Shown: piece by piece, positions 33,264 through 41,702 of the stretch
Numbering within the stretch: position 1 is the first letter of the stretch
How the letters are laid out: each line of letters begins with the position of its first letter
Position numbers and translations under genes: made by a program
Notes under the pieces: model-generated
What the model was told of the DNA's origin: nothing
The model's database searches: none
What the model saw: only the letters and a program-made list of their open reading frames with translations
NCBI GenBank assembly: GCA_965200375.1
Contig: OZ241353.1
Coordinates: 124,001 to 188,000, forward strand
Length of the DNA: 64,000 nucleotides
Source: VXYL01 sp965200375
Lineage (GTDB): Bacteria; Pseudomonadota; Gammaproteobacteria; Pseudomonadales; Azotimanducaceae
Direction: 5' to 3'

Positions 33264-33534
33264 GCCTCGTTCTCGGTTGCGTCCGAAGCGGATCGGGCAA
33301 GCGTAACGCCGGCGCATGACGAGACGCTGCGGCGGCCGGGCGCCTGACCTGCTTGACGGGCGCGGACCTTCATGCGATCGGCGCTCGAGCGATAGAACCC
33401 GCACCGTCGTTTCGTCGTTCTCGCTGTTCTCGCTTCCGACGCGGGACGCAAAAGCGCGAACGGGTGTATGCTTAACGGCTTGCCCGCAAGAGAGCTGAGG
33501 TTTGAGTTCTTCCCCCGGCGCATCCGGGATCTCC
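33264..33534. other. divergent intergenic region between aquaporin and DUF5916 gene
   Basis: About 270 bases with no gene. TGTATGCTTAA near 33464-33474 could be an extended -10 for the plus-strand gene, without a good -35. Confidence 0.35.
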
Positions 33535-35973
33535 ATGCTGCTCCGGTTCGTACTCCTGCGGATCGCGCGTTCGGCCCCATGGGCCTTGCTTGTCGGGACT
33601 GCCGCGGCCGCCCTCGCGACCGCCGAGCCGCCGGTGGGGCCCTTGCCCGCCACGCTCGATGTCGCCGCCAACGGCCATGTGGCGCTGGCGCGGCGGCCAG
33701 CCGAGGTCCGCATGCGTATCGACGGCGCCCTGGACGAGCCGGCGTGGGAGGGCATCGAGGCGCATGAGGACTTTCGCCTCATCGATCCGGACACCCTCCG
33801 CCCCGGCAAGCTGCCGACGCGCCTCAAGATGTTCTACACCGAGCGCGGCTTCTACCTCGGCGTGGACATGGCACAGCCCGCGGACACGCTGGTGGAACAC
33901 CTGAGCGGGCGGGACCAAGGCTTCCTGAACCGCGACTACTTCTCCTTCACCCTCGACACCTCCGGCGAGGGCCGCTACGGATTCTGGTTCCAGCTCAACC
34001 TCGGCAACAGCGTCTCCGACGGCACCATCCTGCCGGAGCGGCAGTACAGCCAAAGCTGGGACGGCGCCTGGCGGGGGGCCACGGCGCGCACCGAAGAAGG
34101 CTGGAGCGCCGAGTACTTCATCCCCTGGTCGCTGGTGAACATGCCCCGGGCAAACGGCACGCGCACCATCGGCATCTTCGCCCAGCGCAACGTCGCGCAT
34201 GCGGACGAGCGCTACGCCTGGCCGCCGCTGCCGTGGACCAAGCCGAAGTTCCTTTCCGAGTTCGTGCCGCTGGCGCTGCGCGACGTGAGTCCCCGGCAGC
34301 AGGTGAGCGTCACGCCCTACGTCTCCGCCAGCTACGACCGGTTCGCTGGCACAGGCGCGGCGCCCAAGGCGGGCGTCGATCTGTTCTGGCGGCCGTCGAG
34401 CAACCTGCAGCTCACGTCGACGCTGAATCCGGATTTCGGCAACGTCGAGGCGGACGACGTCATCGTCAATCTCGCCAACTACGAGACCTTCTTCCCGGAG
34501 AAGCGCCTGTTCTTCCAGGAGGGCCAGGAGGTGTTCACGACCAACGGGCGCATGTTCGGCGACATCCGGCTGCTGCACACCCGGCGCATCGGCGGGCCGG
34601 CGCCGCCGCCGGAGACCGCGCCGGGGGTGTCCCTCGCCGGAGGCGGCGGCGGGCGGCCAACCGACTTGCGCGGCGCTCTGAAGGCGACCGGCCAGAACGG
34701 TGCCTTCCGCTACGGATTTCTGGGCGCTCAGGAGGACGACACCAGCTTCGATGCCTTCCAGGGCGAAACCCCGATCACGTTGCGCCAAGAAGGCCGGCGC
34801 TTCGGCGCCATGCGCCTCGTGTACGAGCGCGCCAACGGCGACTACCGGGCGCTGGGGATGTTGACGACCAGCGTCCAGCACCCGCAGCGCCGAGCCACCG
34901 TCCACGGCATCGACAGCCAGTACGTGAGCCCCGAGGGGCGCTGGCATGCGTCCACGCAGCTCGTCCAGACCAGCATCCACGGCGGCGGCGCCGACGGCAG
35001 GGGCGGCTTCGTGGACGTCAAGTACACGCCCCGGCAGGGGCTCTCCCACTACCTCTCCCTGGATGCCTTCGACGACGCCATCGACTTGAGCGACCTCGGC
35101 TACCTGCGCCGCAACGACTATCGCCGTCTCAACTATCGGATGCGTCTGTCGATGCCGCAGGTCGCCGGTTTCCGCGACACCCGCACCCAGCTGCGGTTCG
35201 ATCGCATGTGGAACACCGCGGGCAAGGTCGTGGGCGCCGAGATTTCCTTCGATCAGCGGCTGATCCTGCGGAATCTCTCTCAGATCCGCGTCAGCGGCGG
35301 CGTGCGACCAGGCCGCTACGACGACCGGGCCAGCTTCGGCAACGGCATCTTCCGCATCGACGACGGCTGGGAGGTGGAGCTGCGCTACTACTCGGATTCG
35401 TCGCGCCGCCTCGCGTATTCCGTTCGCCAGCGCTGGTCCCAGGAACCCGCCGGCGGTCTGGCGCTGCGCACCCAGGGCTTCCTGCGCTGGCGCCCGACGG
35501 ACCGCGTCACGATGGGCTTGGGTTTGCGCTACGTGGACCGGGAAGCCTGGCTGCTGCATCGCGCCGGCGGCGACTTCACGGCCTACGCGGCCAACGAGCT
35601 GATGCCGAACTTCGATCTGAGCTACTTCTTCACGGCCCGCCAGCAACTGCGCATGGCGTTCCAGTGGGTGGCCATCGACGCCGACGAACGCCGCTTCTTC
35701 CGCATGCCCGCGGAGCCGGGCCTGCTGCTGCCGCGCGTCAAGGAGGACTCTGCCGGCACGGACGACTTCGCCATCTCGCGCATGAACATGCAGCTGCGCT
35801 ACCGGTGGGAGATCGCGCCGCTCTCGGATCTGTTCGTGGTGTACACCAGAAACGCCGCGGCGCCCTACGCGGACGCCGTCGGGCAGGGCTTCGGCGATCT
35901 GTTCGGGCGCACCCTGGCCGAGACCACCGGCGAGAACCTGGTGCTGAAGCTGCGCTATCGGTTCGGGAGTTGA
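33535..35973 (+). CDS. DUF5916 outer-membrane protein with CBM9-like N-terminal domain
   Basis: 812 aa from ATG 33535 (signal peptide RIARSAPWALLVGTAAAALA); TTG 33502 in frame is an alternative start. Residues about 35-215 form a CBM9-like beta-sandwich (MRIDGALDEPAWEGIEAHED, FYTERGFYLGVDM, WSAEYFIPWSLVNM). The rest is DUF5916, predicted to be an outer-membrane beta-barrel, with YETFFPEKRLFFQEGQEVF and many alternating strands; it ends KLRYRFGS, a typical barrel finish. Often found in aquatic bacteria; ligand unknown. A 69-base gap to the next operon. Confidence 0.85.
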   Translation: MLLRFVLLRIARSAPWALLVGTAAAALATAEPPVGPLPATLDVAANGHVALARRPAEVRMRIDGALDEPAWEGIEAHEDFRLIDPDTLRPGKLPTRLKMFYTERGFYLGVDMAQPADTLVEHLSGRDQGFLNRDYFSFTLDTSGEGRYGFWFQLNLGNSVSDGTILPERQYSQSWDGAWRGATARTEEGWSAEYFIPWSLVNMPRANGTRTIGIFAQRNVAHADERYAWPPLPWTKPKFLSEFVPLALRDVSPRQQVSVTPYVSASYDRFAGTGAAPKAGVDLFWRPSSNLQLTSTLNPDFGNVEADDVIVNLANYETFFPEKRLFFQEGQEVFTTNGRMFGDIRLLHTRRIGGPAPPPETAPGVSLAGGGGGRPTDLRGALKATGQNGAFRYGFLGAQEDDTSFDAFQGETPITLRQEGRRFGAMRLVYERANGDYRALGMLTTSVQHPQRRATVHGIDSQYVSPEGRWHASTQLVQTSIHGGGADGRGGFVDVKYTPRQGLSHYLSLDAFDDAIDLSDLGYLRRNDYRRLNYRMRLSMPQVAGFRDTRTQLRFDRMWNTAGKVVGAEISFDQRLILRNLSQIRVSGGVRPGRYDDRASFGNGIFRIDDGWEVELRYYSDSSRRLAYSVRQRWSQEPAGGLALRTQGFLRWRPTDRVTMGLGLRYVDREAWLLHRAGGDFTAYAANELMPNFDLSYFFTARQQLRMAFQWVAIDADERRFFRMPAEPGLLLPRVKEDSAGTDDFAISRMNMQLRYRWEIAPLSDLFVVYTRNAAAPYADAVGQGFGDLFGRTLAETTGENLVLKLRYRFGS

Positions 35974-36042
35974 CGCCGATGGCGTTCGAGCACGAGGAGT
36001 AGGCGAGGCGCGTTCGGCGCCTGAGCGCCGCCTTTCACGACA

Positions 36043-36546
36043 GTGCTCTTGCAGCCAGGGGAGTGGCGCGGCCGGGGCTCCCTGCGCCCCGCGAATGCCG
36101 CCACCGGGACCCCGTTCACGGCCCGCATCCAAGTGACCGACGAAGCCAAACAGTCCGGCGCCGCGGGCTGGCTGCTCGACGCCAAGCTGGAGTTGCAGGG
36201 GCACGACGCCCGCCTGTTGGCTTGGGTGGCGGCCGACGAAGTGGGCACCTACGCCGTTTCCCTGCGCGGCGAGGGCATGGACGCGCAAGGCACCGCGAAG
36301 CTCGACAGCGAACCGCACCTGGGCCTCCTGTGGGACGACGCCGGGGCCCACATCGCTTTCGCCGTCTTCGTGCTGCGCGACAGCCACGGCATTCGCGGCT
36401 TCCGCCGCCGGGGCGAGGAAGTCTGGACCTGGGAGCTGGCGCTGCAACCCGGGCAGCGGCAACGCGGCGCGCCGCAACCGGACGGCAGCAAGGGCAAGGG
36501 GCGCGGCGGCAACGTGATCTCCCTGGCGGCGCGCCGACGACAGTGA
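36043..36546 (+). CDS. hypothetical beta-rich protein, translationally coupled to the hydrolase
   Basis: 167 aa, non-ATG start. No signal peptide or membrane segment and no recognised family. It reads as a small all-beta domain (FTARIQVTDEAKQS, WLLDAKLELQGHDARLLAWV, GTYAVSLRGEGMDAQG, HIAFAVFVLRD) with a basic Gly/Lys tail. Its stop overlaps the GTG start of the hydrolase, which supports it as a real first gene of the operon. Confidence 0.5.
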   Translation: MLLQPGEWRGRGSLRPANAATGTPFTARIQVTDEAKQSGAAGWLLDAKLELQGHDARLLAWVAADEVGTYAVSLRGEGMDAQGTAKLDSEPHLGLLWDDAGAHIAFAVFVLRDSHGIRGFRRRGEEVWTWELALQPGQRQRGAPQPDGSKGKGRGGNVISLAARRRQ

Positions 36547-38012
36547 GGCGCGGCGGATCGTCAACGGCCGCCCTTGTGCTCGCCGCGGCGTGGCCGGCGC
36601 TTGCCGACCCGCTGCCGCTGGCGCCCTGCCACCTCGCCGCCGCCGAGGGGCGGATCGAGGTGGACGCGCAGTGCGGCACGTTGTCCGTGCCCCTCGACTG
36701 GGACGATGCCGGCGGCGGCGACATCGAGCTGGCCGTCGCCATCGTGCCGGCGCTGGCCGAGCAGCCGTTGCCGGACCCGCTGGTGGTGCTCGCTGGCGGC
36801 CCTGGGCAGGCGGCCACCGAGTTCTACGCCAGCGGCCATTCGGCCTTCGACCTGGTGGCCCGGGAGCGGGACGTGCTGCTCGTCGACCAACGGGGCACCG
36901 GCGGCTCCGCAGCGCTCGCTTGCGACAATGTCGACGCGCTCGGCCCGCTGGGGCCTTCGGCGCCAGACGAAGCGGATTGGGTGGCGGCCTGGGTGTACGC
37001 GGTGCTCGCCTGCCTGACCGAGCTTGTACACGATCCGCGCTTCTTCACTACCAGCGCCGCGGTGCGGGACCTGGATGCGGTCCGCCAACGCCTCGGCTAC
37101 CAACGCCTGAACCTGTACGGCATCTCCTACGGCACCCGGGTGGCGCAGCACTACCTGCGGCGCTACCCGCAGCGCGTTCGCAGCGTGGTGCTGGACGGCG
37201 TCCTGCCGCCGACGCTGGCCCTTGGCCCGGACGTCGCGCCGGCCAGCCAGGCCGCCCTCGACGCCCTGCTCGAACGCTGTCGGCAGGATGCCGCCTGCGA
37301 GGCGGCGTTCCCGCGTCTTGGCAGCCAGTTTCAGGCCTTGCTGGCGCGGCTGACCGCGGTGCCGGTGGAAGTGACCGTGGACCATCCTCTCACCGGCGTT
37401 GCCACCACGCTGGCCCTCAACCGCCATGCCGTCGCCGGCATCACCCGGCTCCTGGTGTACTCGCCGCTCACTGCGAGCCTGTGGCCGCCGGCCGTCGCCG
37501 CCGCCTACGACGGCGACTACGTTCCCCTGGCGACCCAGGCCACCGCGGTGGCGGACGCGGTCGGCGACCTCGCCGTGGGGCTGAACTACGCCGTGCTGTG
37601 TACCGAAGACGCGCCGTTCTGGGGCGATGTGGACTGGGCGGCGCAGGCCGCCACCTACATGGGGGCGGCGTTCGCGGCGGTCACCGAAGGCGTCTGCCGG
37701 GAGTGGCCCCGGGGCATTCTGGACAACGATCTGAAAGCGCCGCTCGCCAGCGACAAGCCGGCGCTGCTGCTGAGCGGCGAGCTGGACCCCATAACGCCGC
37801 CGCGCTACGGCAGCGCCGTGGCCGCGGACCTTGCCGGCGCCCTGCACGTCGTCGGTCCGGGCCAGGGCCACGGCATGGTCGTCGTACCCTGCGCGGCGCG
37901 GATCATGGCGGACTTCGTGGCCGCCGGCTCGGTTGCCGGGCTCGACGTTAGCTGCGTCGAGCGCATCCGGCCGGCGCCGCTGTTCGTCTCCAGACTGGGC
38001 CCGGGACCGTGA
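36543..38012 (+). CDS. secreted alpha/beta hydrolase (S33 tripeptidyl-aminopeptidase-like)
   Basis: 489 aa from GTG 36543, overlapping the previous stop. Signal peptide STAALVLAAAWPALADP. Oxyanion region VVLAGGPGQAATEF and LVDQRGTGGS; nucleophile elbow YGISYGTRVAQ (Ser near residue 195); LSGELDPITPP (Asp) and GPGQGHGMV (His) complete the triad. Pairs of Cys (CHL / QCG, CRQDAACE) suit a periplasmic enzyme. Related proteins release N-terminal peptides or proline residues. The GTG of the next gene, an ABC ATPase, overlaps its stop. Confidence 0.87.
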   Translation: MRRGGSSTAALVLAAAWPALADPLPLAPCHLAAAEGRIEVDAQCGTLSVPLDWDDAGGGDIELAVAIVPALAEQPLPDPLVVLAGGPGQAATEFYASGHSAFDLVARERDVLLVDQRGTGGSAALACDNVDALGPLGPSAPDEADWVAAWVYAVLACLTELVHDPRFFTTSAAVRDLDAVRQRLGYQRLNLYGISYGTRVAQHYLRRYPQRVRSVVLDGVLPPTLALGPDVAPASQAALDALLERCRQDAACEAAFPRLGSQFQALLARLTAVPVEVTVDHPLTGVATTLALNRHAVAGITRLLVYSPLTASLWPPAVAAAYDGDYVPLATQATAVADAVGDLAVGLNYAVLCTEDAPFWGDVDWAAQAATYMGAAFAAVTEGVCREWPRGILDNDLKAPLASDKPALLLSGELDPITPPRYGSAVAADLAGALHVVGPGQGHGMVVVPCAARIMADFVAAGSVAGLDVSCVERIRPAPLFVSRLGPGP

Positions 38013-38740
38013 TCGAGGCGCTTGGTCTCAGCAAGCGTTTCGGCGCCGTCGAGGCGTTGCGGGGAACGAGCTTCCGCGCCGAGGACGGCCGCATCACCGG
38101 GCTGCTCGGGCCCAACGGCGCCGGCAAGTCCACGGCGCTGCGCATTCTCTACACGGCCTTGCGGGCAGACGCCGGCAAGGCCAGCGTGGACGGCCTGGAC
38201 GTCGCCTCGGAGCCGGTGGCGGTGCGCCGCCGCATCGGCGTGCTGCCGCACAACGCCAGCCTCTACGGCAACCTGACGGCCCGGGAGAACATCGCCTACT
38301 ACGCCGCCATGCAGGGCGTTGGCGACAAGGCGTCGCGCACGGCGCTGGTGGACCGCGCCATCGACACCGTCGGCATCGGCGACATCGCCGGCCGCCGCGC
38401 CAAAGGCTTCTCCCAGGGCCAGCGCATTCGCGTGGCGCTGGCCCGAGCTCTGGTCCACAACCCGCGGACGTTGATTCTGGACGAGCCGACCAACGGCCTG
38501 GACGTGATGGCGACGCGAGCATTCCGCGCCGCGGTTCGCGCCCGCCGCGACGCTGGCTGCTGCGTGCTGTTCTCCAGCCATGTGATGCAGGAAGTGGCGG
38601 CGCTGTGCGACCGCATCGTGATCCTGGCCGACGGCGCGGTGGCGGTGGCCGGCAGCGCCGAGGAGATCCGCGCCGCCACGGGCCGCGAGGATCTCGAGGA
38701 AGCGTTCATCAGCGTGGTCGGCCGCGCCACTGCCGGCTAG
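38009..38740 (+). CDS. ABC transporter ATP-binding protein, NatA/DrrA-like
   Basis: 243 aa from GTG 38009. Walker A GPNGAGKST, Q-loop LPHNASLYGNLTAREN, signature GFSQGQRIRVALARALV (SQGQ variant of SGGQ), Walker B LILDEPTNGLDVMATR, H-loop FSSHVMQEVAAL. Drives the adjacent ABC-2-type permease. The GTGA overlap with the hydrolase gene implies coupled translation. Confidence 0.92.
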   Translation: MIEALGLSKRFGAVEALRGTSFRAEDGRITGLLGPNGAGKSTALRILYTALRADAGKASVDGLDVASEPVAVRRRIGVLPHNASLYGNLTARENIAYYAAMQGVGDKASRTALVDRAIDTVGIGDIAGRRAKGFSQGQRIRVALARALVHNPRTLILDEPTNGLDVMATRAFRAAVRARRDAGCCVLFSSHVMQEVAALCDRIVILADGAVAVAGSAEEIRAATGREDLEEAFISVVGRATAG

Positions 38741-38761
38741 GCGGAGCCGGAGGCAAGGCAG

Positions 38762-39994
38762 TTGCCGATCCAGGCTACGCCCGGCATGGAACGGTTCCCC
38801 GCCGCCGGCGGCGTCCGGCTGGCGCTGGCGGTGTTCCGCAAGGAACTCTCCGACAGCCTGCGCGAGCGACGAGCCGTGGTCTCCGCGTTCCTGTTCGGCC
38901 CGCTGCTCGGCCCGGTGCTGTTCGGCGTGGTGATCAACTTCGCCGTGTCGCAGCAGATGGACGAGGCGCTGGCGCCGATCGCGGTCCCCGTGCTCGGCGG
39001 GGAGACGGCGCCCAATCTGGCGGCCCACCTCGCCACCCACGCCATCGACGTCGACGCCGAGGCGGTGCCGGACCAGGCCGCGCTGCGCGAGGCCGTGCGG
39101 CGCGGCGAAGTGGAGGTTGGGGTGGTCGTGGCCGAGGACTTCGCCGCGGCCTTCGCCAGCGGAGCGCCGGCCAGGGTGTGGGTGGTCCAGGACAGCGCCA
39201 ACTCCGCCACTCGCGCTGCGGTTGGCAGAGTGGAGGCCGCGCTGCGGCAGTACGGGCGCTGGGTCGGCGCCGGGCGGCTGGTGCTGCGGGGCGTGGACCC
39301 CGCCTTGGCGCAGCCGCTGGCTGTGCTCTCGGACGACGTCGCCACGCCTTCCGGCCGCGCCGTGATCCTGCTCGGCATGATGACCTACTTTCTGCTGTTC
39401 TCGATTCTGATCGGCGGTGTGCAGGTGGCCATCGACACCACCGCCGGGGAGCGCGAACGGGGCACGCTGGAAGCGCTGCTCACTCTGCCGGCGCCGCGAG
39501 CGAGCCTGGTGCTCGGCAAGTTCGCGGCCACTACCGTGTTCATGGCCGCCTCGTTGGCTCTCGCCATCGCTTCCTTCGCCGTGGCGGCGAGCTTCCTGCC
39601 GCTGGCCGAGATCGGCATGGCCACCAGCCTCGATGCGCAAGGCTGCCTTGCCATCTTCGGCGCCATGCTGCCGTTCGCCGTGCTGGGGGCTGGGCTGATG
39701 ATGATCGTCGCCTCCTACACCCGCAGTTTCCGCGAAGCGCAGACGTACACCGGCATCGCCATGGCGGTGCCGCCGCTGCCGATCCTGCTGGTGTTGTTCA
39801 ACCCCATGCAGGCAAGCCTGCCGTGGATGCTGGTGCCCAGCCTCTCGCACCATCTGCTGGCCACGGCCGTCATCAAGGGGGAGGCCATCGACCCGGCGCA
39901 TGCCCTGGCGTCCGCGGCCAGCACGCTGGCGCTCGGCGCGGTGGCGGTGGCGGCGACGATCCGCCGCTACCGGAGCGAGAAGCTGTTCGTGTAG
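38762..39994 (+). CDS. ABC-2-type permease, NatB-like
   Basis: 410 aa. One N-terminal helix after FRKELSDSLRERRAVVSAFL, a long extracytoplasmic domain (about 70-190), then five or six helices (ILLGMMTYFLLFSILIGGVQ, AAIFGAMLPF-like and others) with ERERGTLEALLTLPAPRASL, the usual ABC-2/NatB box. TTG 38762 is preceded by GGAGG about 10 bases upstream; ATG 38786 is the alternative. With NatA it forms an exporter; substrate unknown, but linkage to the secreted peptidase is suggestive. Confidence 0.88.
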   Translation: MPIQATPGMERFPAAGGVRLALAVFRKELSDSLRERRAVVSAFLFGPLLGPVLFGVVINFAVSQQMDEALAPIAVPVLGGETAPNLAAHLATHAIDVDAEAVPDQAALREAVRRGEVEVGVVVAEDFAAAFASGAPARVWVVQDSANSATRAAVGRVEAALRQYGRWVGAGRLVLRGVDPALAQPLAVLSDDVATPSGRAVILLGMMTYFLLFSILIGGVQVAIDTTAGERERGTLEALLTLPAPRASLVLGKFAATTVFMAASLALAIASFAVAASFLPLAEIGMATSLDAQGCLAIFGAMLPFAVLGAGLMMIVASYTRSFREAQTYTGIAMAVPPLPILLVLFNPMQASLPWMLVPSLSHHLLATAVIKGEAIDPAHALASAASTLALGAVAVAATIRRYRSEKLFV

Positions 39995-40264
39995 GCGCGC
40001 CGCGGCCAGCGCCCGTTACTGAGGAGCGGGTGCGGACGGACTACGCACTCGTGGATCGCGAGAGCGCATCGCCGAGCTACGGGCGCAGGGGGCTCGCGGG
40101 GGCGTGGATAGCCGGGCGCATGGGGCTGTCCGCGCGGCAGTGCTGGCGCGGTGATCGACTCTGAGCGGCGCCGACGGATGCCGCCTAGTGGATGGAAACA
40201 CAGCATATTGACTTGCGAACCCGCAGTCGGCGAGCGTAATGCGCTTGTGTGCTGGAGAGAACAC
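39995..40264. other. intergenic region with a possible helix-turn-helix relic
   Basis: 270 bases. Around 40060-40150 two plus-strand frames together read ERIAELRAQG, then LAGAWIAGRMGLSARQCWR, resembling a short DNA-binding helix-turn-helix broken at a G-run. It may be a remnant of a small regulator or recombinase. No promoter pair is clear. Confidence 0.3.
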
Positions 40265-40614
40265 ATGGGCGAAGCAGTCACAACCGTGGTCGAGGTGGCG
40301 ATCTCGACCGAGGGCGACTTTCACTATGCGACGAGCGACGACGTCTTCGGCCTCGATCTCGCGAGCCGGGATCGAGATGCGCTGCTGCGGGACGTGCCGA
40401 GGGCCATCGAACTGCTCTACAGAGAGAACCACGGGGTGCGGGTGGGCGCCAAGCCCGTGTCGGAGCCCGGACGTTCCCGAAGCGGGTGCTGCGCGATGAC
40501 GCCTTCGTCGTCGAGACCGAGAGCCACGGCCGGGGCAACGGTCGAGTTCGCCATCGAGGTGGTGGCGGCTGCGCACGGCGCGAGATTCGCAAGGAGCGTG
40601 GCTGGCTGCGGTGA
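40265..40614 (+). pseudogene. small hypothetical protein, possibly frameshifted (HicB/DUF1902-like start)
   Basis: ATG 40265 with GGAGAG just upstream. The N-terminus MGEAVTTVVEVAISTEGDFH, then ATSDDVFGLDLASRDRD and ALLRDVPRAIELLYRE, looks like the small beta-alpha HicB/DUF1902 fold, in which an ATSDD-GL motif is common. After about residue 75 this frame turns Ser/Arg-rich. The alternative frame carries LRDDAFVVETESHGRG and stops at 40614. One indel near 40470-40480 would join them. Family assignment is tentative. Confidence 0.35.
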
Positions 40615-40654
40615 AGGTGGCTCTACCCCGTCACCATCAGCATCGGGCAGTCTG

Positions 40655-41119
40655 ATGAACGCGGGGAAGGCCATCTGCGCCATCCTCTTGGCGGTAGTGC
40701 TTGGCACCGGCGCAACGGTTGAGGCGAAAGAAGGAGTGTCGGCAGAGGAAAGGCAGCTCGTATGCCGAGCAGCAATCGCCACCGTCATGGGAAGGCCACT
40801 AGCCATCATCAAGGCTAAAGAAGGTAGGAACAATCTCATAACCACGAGCTACCGAAGGCAGAGTGACGGAACCGTTTGGCGGAATCTCTGTCGTCTTGAA
40901 GGCAGCCGAGTGGTGTGGGCGTCGATAAGGGAGGATGGAACCCCGGGGCGGTGGCGTAACCAAACGCTGGATTCAGTTATAACGTTCCAGATCAGCGCCG
41001 CGGGTGTGACAGTAGAGGAAACGTACTCGGATGGTTCCTCTAGAAGTGAGACATATTCACGCAACTTCGCGGGCGGCGACTCCGGCGACGACGGCTTCCT
41101 GCCGGAGAACGCCTTGTGA
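40655..41119 (+). CDS. secreted hypothetical protein
   Basis: 154 aa from ATG 40655. Signal peptide MNAGKAICAILLAVVLGTGA with likely cleavage after VEA. The mature part is basic then beta-rich (SYRRQSDGTVWRNLCRLEGS, DSVITFQISAAGVTVEETYS, DGSSRSETYSRNF), with Cys in LVCRAAI and NLCRLE. No family recognised. Its base composition is noticeably more AT-rich than its neighbours, which suggests transfer. Periplasmic or extracellular. Confidence 0.6.
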   Translation: MNAGKAICAILLAVVLGTGATVEAKEGVSAEERQLVCRAAIATVMGRPLAIIKAKEGRNNLITTSYRRQSDGTVWRNLCRLEGSRVVWASIREDGTPGRWRNQTLDSVITFQISAAGVTVEETYSDGSSRSETYSRNFAGGDSGDDGFLPENAL

Positions 41120-41526
41120 ACCTAGCCTAGTTCGAGAGGACGTGGGCGCGTCGGGGCACTGCTCGCTTAGATCGCACTTCAAGATGTGGCCGCGGCGGGC
41201 CGGCCGCTTCCAACGCTCGGCGGGCCGCCTGCCGCGTTCGCCATCAGCGGCGCACGGTGCGGCGGCTGCCGCGCTTCGGCGGAGGTTCACCGATGGCCGC
41301 CGACTACTTCGTGCCCATGTGGCAGACTGGCGGGACTCCGCCGCGCGGTTGAATCTCCGCCGTGTGGGCAACGAGCTGGTGCATGGCCTCGGCCTCCACA
41401 GTGTCCAAGCGTCGCCGAGCGCTTTCACGGAGCGTCCTAGACGTCTGCAGCACCAGTTCGGCGGCGAAGGCACCGATGGCGGTCTGTACCGGCGCAAGTC
41501 GCCTCGCCGGTGCCGCGCTCCGCGTC
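41120..41526. other. intergenic region between secreted protein and tRNA-Pro
   Basis: About 400 bases. On the minus strand (about 41490-41300) one frame reads APVQTAIGAFAAELVLQTSR then TLRESARRRLDTVEAEAMHQ, a plausible helical peptide with no start codon or family match. It may be a small gene remnant next to the tRNA. Nothing else seen. Confidence 0.3.
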
Positions 41527-41603
41527 TGGTCGGAGTGCCCGGACTTGAACCGGGGGCCCCTGCCTCCCGAAGGCAGTGCTCTACCAGGCTGAGCTACACT
41601 CCG
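41527..41603 (-). tRNA. tRNA-Pro(CGG)
   Basis: Read on the minus strand from 41603: acceptor CGGAGTG pairs with CACTCCG. D arm TAGCTCAGCCTGGTAGAGC. The anticodon stem-loop CTGCCTTCGGGAGGCAG has anticodon CGG. T arm CCGGTTCAAGTCCGG. Discriminator A and encoded CCA. Reads the CCG codon, which is frequent in this GC-rich sequence. Confidence 0.96.
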
Positions 41604-41623
41604 CTCGCTGCCAGACGGCGGCG

Positions 41624-41629
41624 ATTATA
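41624..41629 (-). promoter_or_regulatory. -10 box of the tRNA-Pro promoter
   Basis: TATAAT on the minus strand (GGCTATAATCGCC), 20 bases before the mature tRNA 5' end. No good -35 is visible 16-18 bases upstream. Confidence 0.55.
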
Positions 41630-41702
41630 GCCTTTGCTGGCGGTTGGCCGAGATTGCTTTCCCTTGGGGCCCAATCCCACGCTTCGACGTTGCCGCGTCG
41701 GT

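Noticed and set aside
33472..36564. 1030-codon minus-strand ORF opposite the DUF5916 gene
   Set aside because: Antisense shadow: Arg/Gly/Val/His-rich translation without domains, while the plus strand has clear family motifs.
37805..39901. 698-codon minus-strand ORF opposite the hydrolase/ABC operon
   Set aside because: Same shadow effect; the plus-strand genes have catalytic and Walker motifs and coupled starts.
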